This document shows, piece by piece, positions 34,300-42,598 of a stretch of DNA of 64,000 nt. Location: the NCBI RefSeq assembly GCF_019219075.1, contig NZ_JAHUWJ010000023.1, positions 1 through 64,000 of the forward strand. The letters are read 5' to 3'. This DNA is from Chitinophaga sp. sic0106 (GTDB lineage Bacteria > Bacteroidota > Bacteroidia > Chitinophagales > Chitinophagaceae). Under the pieces are notes generated by a model, which saw only the letters and a program-made list of their open reading frames with translations, did no database searches and was not told the DNA's origin. The stretch's first letter is position 1, and each line of letters opens with the position of its first letter. Made by a program: the position numbers and the translations under genes.

Positions 34300-34968
34300 A
34301 TGAAATTAATAATCGTTCCATCTCCCATCGGCAACCTCGCTGATATCACCTACAGAGCAGTTAAAGTACTGGAAGAAGCCGACCTTATCCTGGCGGAAGA
34401 TACCCGTACCTCCAGTGTATTGCTCCGTCACTACAACATCAACAAACCCATCACACCATACCACCAGCACAACGAGCATAAGGTAGCCCAACACCTGGTA
34501 GACCAGCTCCAGCAAGGTAAATCCATGGCCCTGCTCACCGATGCCGGTACGCCCGGTGTATCCGATCCCGGCTTCCTGCTGGTAAGAGAGTGTATCCGCA
34601 ACGGTGTTCCCGTGGAATGCCTGCCCGGCGCCACCGCCTTCGTGCCCGCCCTGGTCAACAGCGGCATTCCCATGAACCGCTTTATTTTCGAAGGTTTCCT
34701 GCCGCTGAAAAAAGGTAGGCATACCCTGTTTACACAACTGGCCACGGAAGAACGTGCCATCGTATTTTATGAATCGCCTATGCGGCTCGTACGCACCCTG
34801 GAAGACCTGATCCAATACTTCGGAGCCGACCGCCAGTGCTGTGTTAGCAGGGAGCTCACCAAAATGTTTGAAGAAAATAAAAGAGGTACCCTTCGTGAAG
34901 TAGCTGACTACTTCAAAGAGAAAGGTGTGAAAGGGGAAATTGTAGTGGTGGTACAGGGCGCAGAATAA
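34300..34968 (+). CDS. rsmI: 16S rRNA (cytidine-1402-2'-O)-methyltransferase
   Basis: 222 residues. A tetrapyrrole-methylase-fold SAM enzyme modifying C1402 in the 30S decoding centre. Motifs are the N-terminal VPSPIGNLADITYRAV, LAEDTRTSSVLLRHY, LLTDAGTPGVSDPG and the SAM-site LPGATAFVPALVNSG. FEGFLPLKKGR is another family mark. It is somewhat shorter than the E. coli enzyme, lacking the C-terminal extension, as is usual in Bacteroidota. It is flanked by pssA and the AlkZ-like gene on the same strand. Confidence 0.95.
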   Translation: MKLIIVPSPIGNLADITYRAVKVLEEADLILAEDTRTSSVLLRHYNINKPITPYHQHNEHKVAQHLVDQLQQGKSMALLTDAGTPGVSDPGFLLVRECIRNGVPVECLPGATAFVPALVNSGIPMNRFIFEGFLPLKKGRHTLFTQLATEERAIVFYESPMRLVRTLEDLIQYFGADRQCCVSRELTKMFEENKRGTLREVADYFKEKGVKGEIVVVVQGAE

Positions 34969-35032
34969 TTTTATAACTGCTGACATAAGGCTGTCACGGC
35001 CCGCTGGTTATTTTGTGATATAAACTACTCCG

Positions 35033-36109
35033 ATGCTTATATCCGATATCGCACGTTTACGATTACACGCACAACAGCTGTCGCATCACGGCTATAAAAC
35101 GCCGCAGGCGCTGGTGGCCTACATGGGGCCCATGCAGGCGCAGGACTACCATGCAGGCAAATACGCCATAGGCACACGTTTGCCCGCTGCAACCCTTCCG
35201 GCTGTGGAAAAAGCCATCCACCAGGCTAAAATTATTCGTACCTGGGTATTCAGGGGTACCCTGCACCTGATGGTACCGGAGGATATCCGCTGGATGACGG
35301 CCCTCGTGAAAGATCGCCTGCAGCAGCGGCTGAAAGCCCCGGAAACGGCACTTGATGTGGACGCAGCGGTATATCCTAAAATATTTAAACTCCTCCGTAG
35401 CGAAATGAAAGGCGGCCGCCAGCTGCTGAAAAGTGAAATCGAAGAACTGATCACCCGCCATAAATTCAGTAAAAACTACATGATGTACCTGCTGCAGCGG
35501 GCATCCCTGGAAGGAATCATTTGCCACGGCCCGCTCAAAGGCAAGCAGTTTACCTTTACCCTGTTGGATGAGTGGAGTCCGGGTACCAATGCAGTTTCTG
35601 CCGAAGCTGCTTTGGGCATGCTGGCCACACGGTTCTTTACCAGTCACGGACCGGCCACCGTAGCGGATTTTATGACCTATGGAGGTATTACCCTGAAAGA
35701 AGCTAATGTGGGCCTGGAAATAGCCCGGCCATCCCTGGAATGTATCACGCTTGATAAGTCGGTATATTGGTGTAGCAAAGGATTGCAGCAATCAGCCGGG
35801 CAAGTGCCACCCGCCCTGCTGCTACCCGCTTTCGACGAAATCCTGGTGGCCTACAAAGACCGCTCCGCCATGACGCCGGATGCCCATAAAGGAAAGGCAA
35901 TGACCTCCAACGGTATTTTTCATCCGATCATGCTGCTGAATGGCCAGCTGGCTGGCCTCTGGAAACGTACTATTGTTAAAGACTGCGTAGACATTGAGCT
36001 ACAGCCCTTCCATCTCCTTAAAAAAACAGAAAAAAAAGTATTGGAGGCCGCCTGCCACCATTATGCGAACTTCATGCAGCTGCCACTCAGGCATATCACC
36101 TACGCCTGA
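35033..36109 (+). CDS. Winged-helix (HTH_42) protein of the AlkZ/YcaQ DNA glycosylase family
   Basis: 358 residues, a usual length for the family. The N-terminal part has the catalytic-type motif Q35-A-Q37-D in GPMQAQDYHAG, then RTWVFRGTLHLM. The centre has tandem winged-helix elements (for example TRFFTSHGPATVADFMTYGGIT), and the C-terminal part contains LLPAFDEILVAYKDRSA. AlkZ-type members with Q-x-Q remove bulky alkyl adducts and unhook interstrand crosslinks, while YcaQ-type members have Q-x-D. This sequence fits the Q-x-Q form, although a following Asp is also present. Activity is inferred from the motif only. Confidence 0.8.
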   Translation: MLISDIARLRLHAQQLSHHGYKTPQALVAYMGPMQAQDYHAGKYAIGTRLPAATLPAVEKAIHQAKIIRTWVFRGTLHLMVPEDIRWMTALVKDRLQQRLKAPETALDVDAAVYPKIFKLLRSEMKGGRQLLKSEIEELITRHKFSKNYMMYLLQRASLEGIICHGPLKGKQFTFTLLDEWSPGTNAVSAEAALGMLATRFFTSHGPATVADFMTYGGITLKEANVGLEIARPSLECITLDKSVYWCSKGLQQSAGQVPPALLLPAFDEILVAYKDRSAMTPDAHKGKAMTSNGIFHPIMLLNGQLAGLWKRTIVKDCVDIELQPFHLLKKTEKKVLEAACHHYANFMQLPLRHITYA

Positions 36110-36179
36110 CCGCTCATACAATTGCACCACTTCTTATCTTGAATTGTTTATTTTCGCAGCCTGAACAAAATCTAACAGC

Positions 36180-38069
36180 ATGAAGCACCCGGTTATCGGA
36201 GGCTGCCTGGCACTGGCCCTCGCCACAGGTAGTTGGTTACAGCTGCAAGCACAATCAGACCGCTGGCAGCAACGAGTGAAATACACGATGGATATTAAGG
36301 TTGACGCGCCTGCAAATAAATTCACGGGTAAGCAACATCTGGAATATTACAACAACTCTCCTGATACGCTGAAGAAAGTATTCTATCACCTTTACTGGAA
36401 CGCATTTCAGCCAAACAGCATGATGGACGTGCGCAGCCGCGAGCTGGGAAAAGTGGTGATCGGGAAAAGTAAGGCAGGGACGGATGTACTGGACTGGGAC
36501 GGCCGCGTAAAAGATCGTATCGCTAACCTGAAACCGGATGAAATCGGCTACCAGAAAATCATTTCTCTGACCAGAGATGGAAAGCCGCAGGCATTTAAAG
36601 TGGTGGAAACCATACTCGAAGTGCCTTTGGATAAACCTATCCTGCCAAATTCCAAAGCGGTATTTGACATGGAATTTGAATCGCAGGTGCCGGTGCAGAT
36701 CCGCCGCAGTGGCCGTAATAACAATGAAGGGGTAGATTTCTCCATGGCGCAGTGGTATCCAAAAATGGCCGAATATGATTATGAAGGCTGGCATCCTACG
36801 CCCTATATCGCACGAGAGTTTTATGGGGTTTGGGGAGATTACGATGTCACTATTCACATGGATCGTAAATACACCATTGCCGCTACCGGTTACCTCCAAA
36901 ACCCGGATGTAGTGGGACACGGATATGGTAAACCCGGCGCGATGGTAAAACGTCCTGCCGGCGATATTCAAACCTGGCAATTTATTGCACCTAACGTACA
37001 CGATTTCGTGTGGGCGGCTGATACGGAATACAAGCACATCACCCAGGAAGTAGATGGCTTTACAGCGCATTTCTTCTATATCGAAAATGATAAAACCAGG
37101 GATACCTGGCCTGCATTGGCAAAAGCGATTCCTAAAGCCTACGCCTATATCAAAAAGCATTACGGCGCTTATCCTTACAAGCAGTACTCCTTTATCCAGG
37201 GCGGCGATGGTGGTATGGAATACCCGATGGCAACCCTGATCCTCGGTAACGGTACCGCCTCCGGCTTATACGGCGTGGCTATGCACGAATGGATGCACAG
37301 CTGGTACCAGGGTATGCTGGCGACTAACGAAAGCCTGTATCCCTGGATGGATGAAGGTTTTACCACCTTTGCAGAAGAAAATACCATCTATAACACCGTG
37401 GATAGCCTGAAAGGCAAATGGCCAATGGAAGATACCTACAACGGCTATATCCGCCTGGCAAAAAGCGCTTTCGAAGAACCTGCTACCACCCACTCTGATC
37501 ATTATAGTTCCAACTACGGTTATAGCAACAACGCTTATCGTAAAGGAGCCGTGTTCTTAGAGCAGCTGGGTTATGTAATCGGAGCGCAGGTGCGCGACAG
37601 TGGCCTGATCCGCTATTACAACGAATGGCGTTTCAAACATCCGAATGCCAACGATTTTGTTCGCGTGATGGAGAAGGAAAGCGGTATTCAGCTGGACTGG
37701 TACAAGCAGTATTTAATCAATACCACCAAGCATATCGACTATGGTATTGACTCTGTAGCGGCCAAAGGCAATAAATCTGTTATCCGACTGCGCCGCATTG
37801 GTGAGTTCCCGATGCCGGTTGATCTGTTGGTGACAGATAAAAGTGGTAATAAAACGATGTATTATATCCCGTTGTCGATCATGTTTGGTGAAAAACCAAA
37901 TGAAGATCCGGCGGTAAAACGTGTGGTAAAACCAGGCTGGTTCTGGACGCATCCAACCTATGAGGTGGAAGTGGAACTGCCGTTTAATCAGCTTAAATCT
38001 ATTGAGATAGATCCTAGTCAGCGACTGGCGGATCTGGACAGAAGTAATAATAAGGCAGTAGCCGAATAG
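36180..38069 (+). CDS. Exported M1-family metallopeptidase
   Basis: 629 residues. A signal peptide (MKHPVIGG...LQLQAQ, about 1-25) marks export. The zinc site is complete: His369-Glu370-x2-His373 in HEWMH, then Glu392 in DEGFTTF, exactly x18 later. The exopeptidase motif usually written GAMEN appears as GGMEYP. An N-terminal beta-sandwich (about 30-270) precedes the thermolysin-like catalytic domain. It is expected to trim peptides in the periplasm or at the outer membrane. Confidence 0.93.
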   Translation: MKHPVIGGCLALALATGSWLQLQAQSDRWQQRVKYTMDIKVDAPANKFTGKQHLEYYNNSPDTLKKVFYHLYWNAFQPNSMMDVRSRELGKVVIGKSKAGTDVLDWDGRVKDRIANLKPDEIGYQKIISLTRDGKPQAFKVVETILEVPLDKPILPNSKAVFDMEFESQVPVQIRRSGRNNNEGVDFSMAQWYPKMAEYDYEGWHPTPYIAREFYGVWGDYDVTIHMDRKYTIAATGYLQNPDVVGHGYGKPGAMVKRPAGDIQTWQFIAPNVHDFVWAADTEYKHITQEVDGFTAHFFYIENDKTRDTWPALAKAIPKAYAYIKKHYGAYPYKQYSFIQGGDGGMEYPMATLILGNGTASGLYGVAMHEWMHSWYQGMLATNESLYPWMDEGFTTFAEENTIYNTVDSLKGKWPMEDTYNGYIRLAKSAFEEPATTHSDHYSSNYGYSNNAYRKGAVFLEQLGYVIGAQVRDSGLIRYYNEWRFKHPNANDFVRVMEKESGIQLDWYKQYLINTTKHIDYGIDSVAAKGNKSVIRLRRIGEFPMPVDLLVTDKSGNKTMYYIPLSIMFGEKPNEDPAVKRVVKPGWFWTHPTYEVEVELPFNQLKSIEIDPSQRLADLDRSNNKAVAE

Positions 38070-38078
38070 TTATCAGCC

Positions 38079-38144
38079 TTTCGTTTATCCGGGCACCCGG
38101 ATAAACGAAAAAGCCCCATCGCCGAAGGTGATGGGGCTTTTTCG
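38079..38144. repeat. Pair of hairpins with overlapping arms, acting as a bidirectional terminator
   Basis: The first stem, 38079-38092 / 38097-38110, is 14 perfect pairs. The second, 38106-38123 / 38127-38144, is 18 positions including one G-U, with a GAA loop and A/T runs on both sides. They share 38106-38110. They sit between the convergent M1 peptidase and DinB genes. Confidence 0.85.
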
Positions 38145-38158
38145 TTATTAAAAATTTA

Positions 38159-38725
38159 CTAGAAAATTAGTTGCTGTAATTGATTCTCCCAGGCCTGCGC
38201 ATGCTGTTCCTGGAACTTCAGTTTTTCCAGGTGATGCTGATTATGATGCGCTGTAAAATACAGCATTTCACGCACCGTAAGTTTACCAAGCAAAGGGTGT
38301 GGGAGCCGGTATTTATCCAGGTCATTTTCCGACCAGTTACTTAACTTTTCTTTCAGCCGGTACTTTTGCCCGATGAAGCTTTGTAATAACGGCTGGCGTT
38401 GTGCGTTATAGATAACGGCGGGTTGGTAAGGCACTGTGGTAGTGGCTCCTTGCGCCAGTTTATCCTGGTAATGTTGTACCAGCACATCGTAAGAACGGGA
38501 GGGTTGTGGACTGACTCCGAAATACCGGAGGGTGAACTTAGGAAATCCCATTGCGCTGGTTACTGGTCTTACCGATTTGATAAGATGATCCATTTGCTGA
38601 CCGGCAGACCATTTCCCATAAGGAGATGCAGTAAATCGATGATCTGGCAGCGTGTTTACATAGTCGACGAAATTGTCGAAGCTTTTGTCAAGTAGAGTTT
38701 GTATCTCGTGCTGGTTCAGGTACAT
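38159..38725 (-). CDS. DinB-family (DinB_2) putative metalloenzyme
   Basis: 188 residues. A four-helix DinB/YfiT-like fold. The three metal-binding His are visible: one in GQQMDHLIKS (about residue 47) and two in AHHNQHHLEKL near the C-terminus (about 160-164). Members include bacillithiol or mycothiol transferases and uncharacterised proteins; the specific reaction is unknown. It is a single gene, convergent with the M1 peptidase. Confidence 0.85.
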   Translation of the reverse strand: MYLNQHEIQTLLDKSFDNFVDYVNTLPDHRFTASPYGKWSAGQQMDHLIKSVRPVTSAMGFPKFTLRYFGVSPQPSRSYDVLVQHYQDKLAQGATTTVPYQPAVIYNAQRQPLLQSFIGQKYRLKEKLSNWSENDLDKYRLPHPLLGKLTVREMLYFTAHHNQHHLEKLKFQEQHAQAWENQLQQLIF

Positions 38726-39012
38726 AGGAAATTCGATTTAAAGGGTACAAAAAAGTCACAATACCTGGGCGCCTTTAGTCAATATACCTGGGCCTTATTG
38801 CTAGCTCCCTGAAGTTACGCCAGTTTTTGCAAGCCGCCAATATATTGTTTAATGAAATATTTAATTTTAATTATAGCGGATGAGTTAGAAATATATAATC
38901 GCTTTAAAAACTTCACATGTAGTTAAATATAATACGAACAATGGATTGGTGTCCTATCTTTCCAATATTTTATATATATTTATTTCAGCTTTTAACCATA
39001 TAACCGTATTCA
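38726..39012. other. AT-rich spacer upstream of an orphan gene
   Basis: A 287-base region, clearly richer in A and T than its surroundings. It contains no supported ORF. A near-match -7 box (TATCTTTC, about 38954) may serve the plus-strand gene at 39013. Confidence 0.5.
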
Positions 39013-39582
39013 TTGGAACCATATCATGAATTAATTCACACGGTGTACGAATATATTCCCAGGGGGATGAATCCTACTACCGATATCGAAGCCTGGTCCA
39101 ACACTTCTGCTACGAAGCGCTTAGCTGAAAAATGGGCAGCGGCGCAGGCAGATACCACTGTATGGCTGCAATTTTGTGCCTTCATGGTGGCCGTTTACGG
39201 AAAATCCAGGGTGGCAGATGTTACAAACCCACATGGCATAAACCGTTGCCGTCAGTTGATAATCGACGTGAGTCGTGATGCAGGTAAGGCGGATAAACTG
39301 GTGATCAGCTGGAGTATTCTTGCGCCGTATTATGAAGTGTACCGCTCCACAGCTGATCTGGTAACGGAAGGCGGTGAGCCCCGGCTGATCAATCGAAGTA
39401 TTAGTTATGATATTTCGCCCGATTGGGGGCCTGATACAGCTGAGGAGGTCAAAGCATTGTATGATTACAATTATCTGACGCCGTTTGCAGGCTCAATTAT
39501 TATTCCGGACATTGCTTTGACCTATGCTGATTTTGGGGAAGTAACGCTGGCGAAAGCTTTATTTACAGAGCAAATAATTTAA
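39013..39582 (+). CDS. Hypothetical protein, unrecognised
   Basis: 189 residues with a TTG start; an in-frame ATG at 39067 would give 171. The segment before that ATG (YHELIHTVYEYIPRG) looks coding, so the TTG is preferred. There is no signal peptide, membrane helix or catalytic motif. The Y-E-Y-I-P-R-G opening and acidic, soluble composition loosely resemble immunity-type proteins of polymorphic toxin systems, but no toxin gene is near and this is only an impression. It stands alone on the plus strand among minus-strand genes, after AT-rich DNA, so it may be acquired. Its stop lies 15 bases from the convergent membrane-protein gene. Confidence 0.6.
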   Translation: MEPYHELIHTVYEYIPRGMNPTTDIEAWSNTSATKRLAEKWAAAQADTTVWLQFCAFMVAVYGKSRVADVTNPHGINRCRQLIIDVSRDAGKADKLVISWSILAPYYEVYRSTADLVTEGGEPRLINRSISYDISPDWGPDTAEEVKALYDYNYLTPFAGSIIIPDIALTYADFGEVTLAKALFTEQII

Positions 39583-39596
39583 TTTTCGGGGAGATG

Positions 39597-39983
39597 CTAT
39601 TGGAACTTCTCCTTATTTTCTTCGTCCCGGGCATCGGGTGTCCACCGGTTCCAGCCCCTGCAACGGTCACGCATTTTATCACGTAGTTCCTGTTGGTCTT
39701 CTGCGGACATATTCTGCCATTTATCGCGGAAGCGATCTTTCCATTCTGCACGGCGGCTGCCGAACCTGCGGCCACCATTGTTATGCCAGCCAAAGAGCAA
39801 TTTACCCAGTAACAGTAAGCCAAAGGCTTGCCAGTAGGTGACTGCCGGACCATTGAACAACTCTGGTATCAGCCAGTTCCAAAGGGTCATCGTCACGAAA
39901 ATTACAGCAGCTACAAATGCGATTCCGCAAAGGCCCATCAGTAATTTTGTTTTAAAATCAAACCCACGTCTGAATCGTCCCAT
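39597..39983 (-). CDS. Small membrane protein cotranscribed with an ECF sigma factor
   Basis: 128 residues. Two hydrophobic segments (about 14-40 and 46-65) flank a PELFNGPAVTYWQAFGLLLL turn. A charged C-terminal tail follows, rich in Arg, Asp, Glu and Trp (for example EWKDRFRDKWQNM). It starts 17 bases after the sigma factor stop, so the two are an operon. Similar proteins next to sigma factors are common in Bacteroidota. A role as an anti-sigma or metal/envelope-stress sensor is plausible from position and the tail but is not shown. No zinc-binding anti-sigma motif is seen. Confidence 0.75.
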   Translation of the reverse strand: MGRFRRGFDFKTKLLMGLCGIAFVAAVIFVTMTLWNWLIPELFNGPAVTYWQAFGLLLLGKLLFGWHNNGGRRFGSRRAEWKDRFRDKWQNMSAEDQQELRDKMRDRCRGWNRWTPDARDEENKEKFQ

Positions 39984-40000
39984 ATAAAAAGTCAGTTTAA

Positions 40001-40558
40001 TCAGTTATTAACAATTTCACGATACAGTTCTCCTAATCGCTCCCTAAGAAACAATACTGCATAGCGTTTGCGGGAGAGTAGTGTGTTTATACTCACGCCG
40101 GTTTCTGCACTCATTTCCTTGAAAGATTTACCCAGAATTTCGTGGCCTATGAATACTTGTTTCTGCTCGGAAGGCAGGTCTTCAATGGCAGCTGTAATAG
40201 CTTCTGAAATGATTCGCTGCATCATGGGCGTATCGGCTTCCATGGAGGTATCAGCGATGATTTCCGGCAGGAAGAGGACTTCTTCTCCTTCTATTTCATG
40301 TGTATATTCTGCAAAAGGAGTTTCTTTCTTCTTCCTGAACCAGTCGGTAATCCGGTTGCGTGCAACGGAAAATAACCAGCCGGTAATGGAATCAACCTGG
40401 CTTCCCAGGCGGAGATATTCTGTGAACTGATAAAGTACGTCCTGCAGGATATCCTCGGCATCTGATACATTGCTCACCCGCTGACGGATAAAGTTGAGCA
40501 AGCGCTTGCTCTCCTGTTTTACCGCCGCTTCTATACGCTCATTTTGCTCTTGGGCCAT
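40001..40558 (-). CDS. ECF-type sigma-70 family factor
   Basis: 185 residues from Met at 40558 (MAQEQNERI); a Met ten codons upstream (40588) is also usable. Region 2 covers about 20-85 (SDAEDILQDVLYQFTEYL and SITGWLFSVARNRITDWFRKK). Region 4 covers about 120-175 with the HTH KSFKEMSAETGVSINTLLSRKR. It is not accompanied by FecR; the small membrane protein directly downstream is its likely partner. It differs in style from the sigma factor at 16519. Confidence 0.9.
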   Translation of the reverse strand: MAQEQNERIEAAVKQESKRLLNFIRQRVSNVSDAEDILQDVLYQFTEYLRLGSQVDSITGWLFSVARNRITDWFRKKKETPFAEYTHEIEGEEVLFLPEIIADTSMEADTPMMQRIISEAITAAIEDLPSEQKQVFIGHEILGKSFKEMSAETGVSINTLLSRKRYAVLFLRERLGELYREIVNN

Positions 40559-40668
40559 AACTGTATTTGATAGGAGCAACTGTTTCATCTTGTTATTGAA
40601 GACGATCCAGTATGCCGGATATTTTAGCAGATGCAGAAATTATCAACGCGGGCTCCCCAAAAAACGGT

Positions 40669-41298
40669 CTAGTTCTTGGCCATCACAATGTATTTCGTCT
40701 TGAAACTTTCTTCGGGGAAGATGTCGTATATGTCTATTAACCTGGGTCTGAGTCCACTTTCGGAGATTTCCTGGGCAAGGTCGCCGCCTTTGAGGCAGAT
40801 CAGCCCTTTTTCGAACTGCTTGCCGGGAATGGTGGATTTTTTCATCAGGTGCTTGCTCCAACGCCAGAGGTCCCCTAATGGAGCCACGGCCCGGGAAACA
40901 ACGATATCGAATTTGCGGTTTTTGATTTCTTCTGCGCGTGTGTGCGCGGCAGTTACATTTTTGAGGCCCAGCTCAGCGGCTACACCTTCTACCACTTTAA
41001 TCTTTTTACCTATGGAGTCTACCAGGTGGAACTGTACTTCAGGGAAGAAGATCGCCAGCGGAATGCCGGGAAATCCACCACCGGTGCCCAAATCAATAAT
41101 CTGGGTGCCTGGTGTGAAATCGGCGATGGCCGCAATGCTCAGTGAGTGTAATACGTGCTTTTCGTACAGGGCATCAATATCTTTCCTGGAAATGACGTTG
41201 ATCTTCTCGTTCCATTCGCTGTACAATCCCTTTAACGCTTCAAACTGCGCCAGCTGTGCCGGCGTGAAGTCGCTGAAATACTTTAAAATAATCTCCAT
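40669..41298 (-). CDS. rsmG: 16S rRNA (guanine-527-N7)-methyltransferase
   Basis: 209 residues. A class I SAM methyltransferase acting on G527 of 16S rRNA. Family marks are NVISRKDIDALYEKHVLHSL, the SAM motif IDLGTGGGFPGIPLAI, the acidic LVDSIGKKIKVVE and SRAVAPLGDL. A TATTTTTG box ends 5 bases before the ATG. It is transcribed away from the glycosyltransferase promoter but on the same strand. Confidence 0.96.
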   Translation of the reverse strand: MEIILKYFSDFTPAQLAQFEALKGLYSEWNEKINVISRKDIDALYEKHVLHSLSIAAIADFTPGTQIIDLGTGGGFPGIPLAIFFPEVQFHLVDSIGKKIKVVEGVAAELGLKNVTAAHTRAEEIKNRKFDIVVSRAVAPLGDLWRWSKHLMKKSTIPGKQFEKGLICLKGGDLAQEISESGLRPRLIDIYDIFPEESFKTKYIVMAKN

Positions 41299-41302
41299 GC
41301 TG

Positions 41303-41310
41303 CAAAAATA
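41303..41310 (-). promoter_or_regulatory. Bacteroidota -7 box (TATTTTTG) touching the rsmG start
   Basis: An exact TAnnTTTG match on the minus strand; its last G is 5 bases from the rsmG ATG, implying a leaderless or nearly leaderless mRNA. Confidence 0.5.
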
Positions 41311-41333
41311 AACTTATTCCACAATGAACAAGC

Positions 41334-42470
41334 TTACCAGCGGTTTTTGGATTTAATCAAAAGGGCAGGTGTAAATACCACGTAATACAGCAGCATGAAA
41401 ATATCCATGAACCAGGCATATTTAAACAAGTCTCTTTCGTCGAGCTTGCGCATGGCGCAGAAGTTGATGATAGTCTGAATCAGTAGTTTACCGCCAAAAA
41501 TACCCAGGGAGTACCACAATAGCGGCGCTGGGAAAAACAGGGTAAATATGAATGCCGGGTAAAAGAGGAAATGCGTTAAGGAAAACAGGCCCAGCACCAT
41601 TTTGTGGAAAAAGCGGTAATGCTTTCCAGTGGTCATATGCCTGGTTTTTTGCCTGAACCAGCTGTTCCAGGATGTTTTGGGCTCGGAATAGGTGAATGCT
41701 TTTTTATGAATCACCACGCCTACGTTTTTGCGGTTGGCGGCAGTGTTTACAAACAGATCATCGTCGCCACCGGCCAGATGCTGGTGACTGGTAAAGCCCT
41801 TGTGACGGTAAAACAGCTCCCGCTTGTAGGCCAGGTTGCGGCCCACGCCCATGTAGGCCATGCCGCTCATGGCGAAAGACAGGTGCTGCAACGCGCTGAA
41901 GAAGGTTTCGTAGCGGATCACCTTATTGAGAAAGCCCGGTTTCTTATGGTACGCGCCATATCCCAGCACGATCTCCTTATTCTCTGTAAAACCCTGACTC
42001 ATTAATGATAACCAGTAAGTACTGGCCGGTTTACAGTCCGCATCCGTCAGCAGCACATTTTCATGTGCCGCACCACGCAGGCCCATCGACAACGGAAATT
42101 TCTTCCCGGGGATAAACTTAGCGGGTTGTTTGATTTCTATCGTCCGGTAATGTGGATAACCGGGCTCTATGGATTGGAGATAGTAACGGCTATCGTCTTC
42201 GGAGTTGTCATTTACCACAATCACCTCATAATCAGGGGTCAGGTGATGATGATAGCGCTGCTGCAACACTCCGGGGAGGTTGCGCTGGAGATTCAATTCC
42301 TCATCCTTGGCACAGATGATAACTGAAAATTTCTCAGCCGGCGGCTGGTCCTGCTCAAATTTCCGGGAGTAAAAAGCTACCCTGGAAAAGATGAAGAGAT
42401 AATAGCATATCTGAATTCCTGCAATTACGGCAAAGGAATATAAGGCAATTTCACCCAGATGGTCAAACAT
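41334..42470 (-). CDS. Family 2 glycosyltransferase, membrane-bound
   Basis: 378 residues. An N-terminal membrane helix (about 8-30) precedes a GT-A domain with FSVIICAKDEELNLQRNLP, EVIVVNDNSEDDS, the metal-binding DADCKP and the later GGDDDLFVN and RQKTRH motifs. These resemble processive or polyprenyl-linked GT2 enzymes. Two to three C-terminal helices follow (about 285-370). It probably adds a sugar to an envelope or lipid acceptor on the cytoplasmic face. Donor and acceptor are unknown. It is a single gene with its own promoter box. Confidence 0.9.
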   Translation of the reverse strand: MFDHLGEIALYSFAVIAGIQICYYLFIFSRVAFYSRKFEQDQPPAEKFSVIICAKDEELNLQRNLPGVLQQRYHHHLTPDYEVIVVNDNSEDDSRYYLQSIEPGYPHYRTIEIKQPAKFIPGKKFPLSMGLRGAAHENVLLTDADCKPASTYWLSLMSQGFTENKEIVLGYGAYHKKPGFLNKVIRYETFFSALQHLSFAMSGMAYMGVGRNLAYKRELFYRHKGFTSHQHLAGGDDDLFVNTAANRKNVGVVIHKKAFTYSEPKTSWNSWFRQKTRHMTTGKHYRFFHKMVLGLFSLTHFLFYPAFIFTLFFPAPLLWYSLGIFGGKLLIQTIINFCAMRKLDERDLFKYAWFMDIFMLLYYVVFTPALLIKSKNRW

Positions 42471-42478
42471 AATGGAGG

Positions 42479-42486
42479 CAAAAATA
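42479..42486 (-). promoter_or_regulatory. Bacteroidota -7 box (TATTTTTG) for the glycosyltransferase
   Basis: An exact TAnnTTTG match on the minus strand, 9 bases before the ATG at 42470. Confidence 0.5.
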
Positions 42487-42570
42487 TAATAATTTTAATA
42501 TCTGTAAAAAGATAAATTATTTAACGTTTAAACTGCTTTGTAATAATGCAGAATTCGACCGGCAAATCGG

Positions 42571-42578
42571 TATCTTTG
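42571..42578 (+). promoter_or_regulatory. Bacteroidota -7 box (TATCTTTG) for tgt
   Basis: An exact TAnnTTTG match, 21 bases before the GTG start of tgt. Confidence 0.55.
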
Positions 42579-42598
42579 CACGCTGAAATGGAAATCTC

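Noticed and set aside
36255..37160. Minus-strand ORF of 301 codons within the M1 peptidase gene
   Set aside because: Shadow of a well-supported peptidase gene; no promoter, no family.
39563..39853. Second minus-strand frame overlapping the small membrane protein gene
   Set aside because: It lies inside the better-supported 39597-39983 frame, which has clear membrane segments and sits in operon with the sigma factor.
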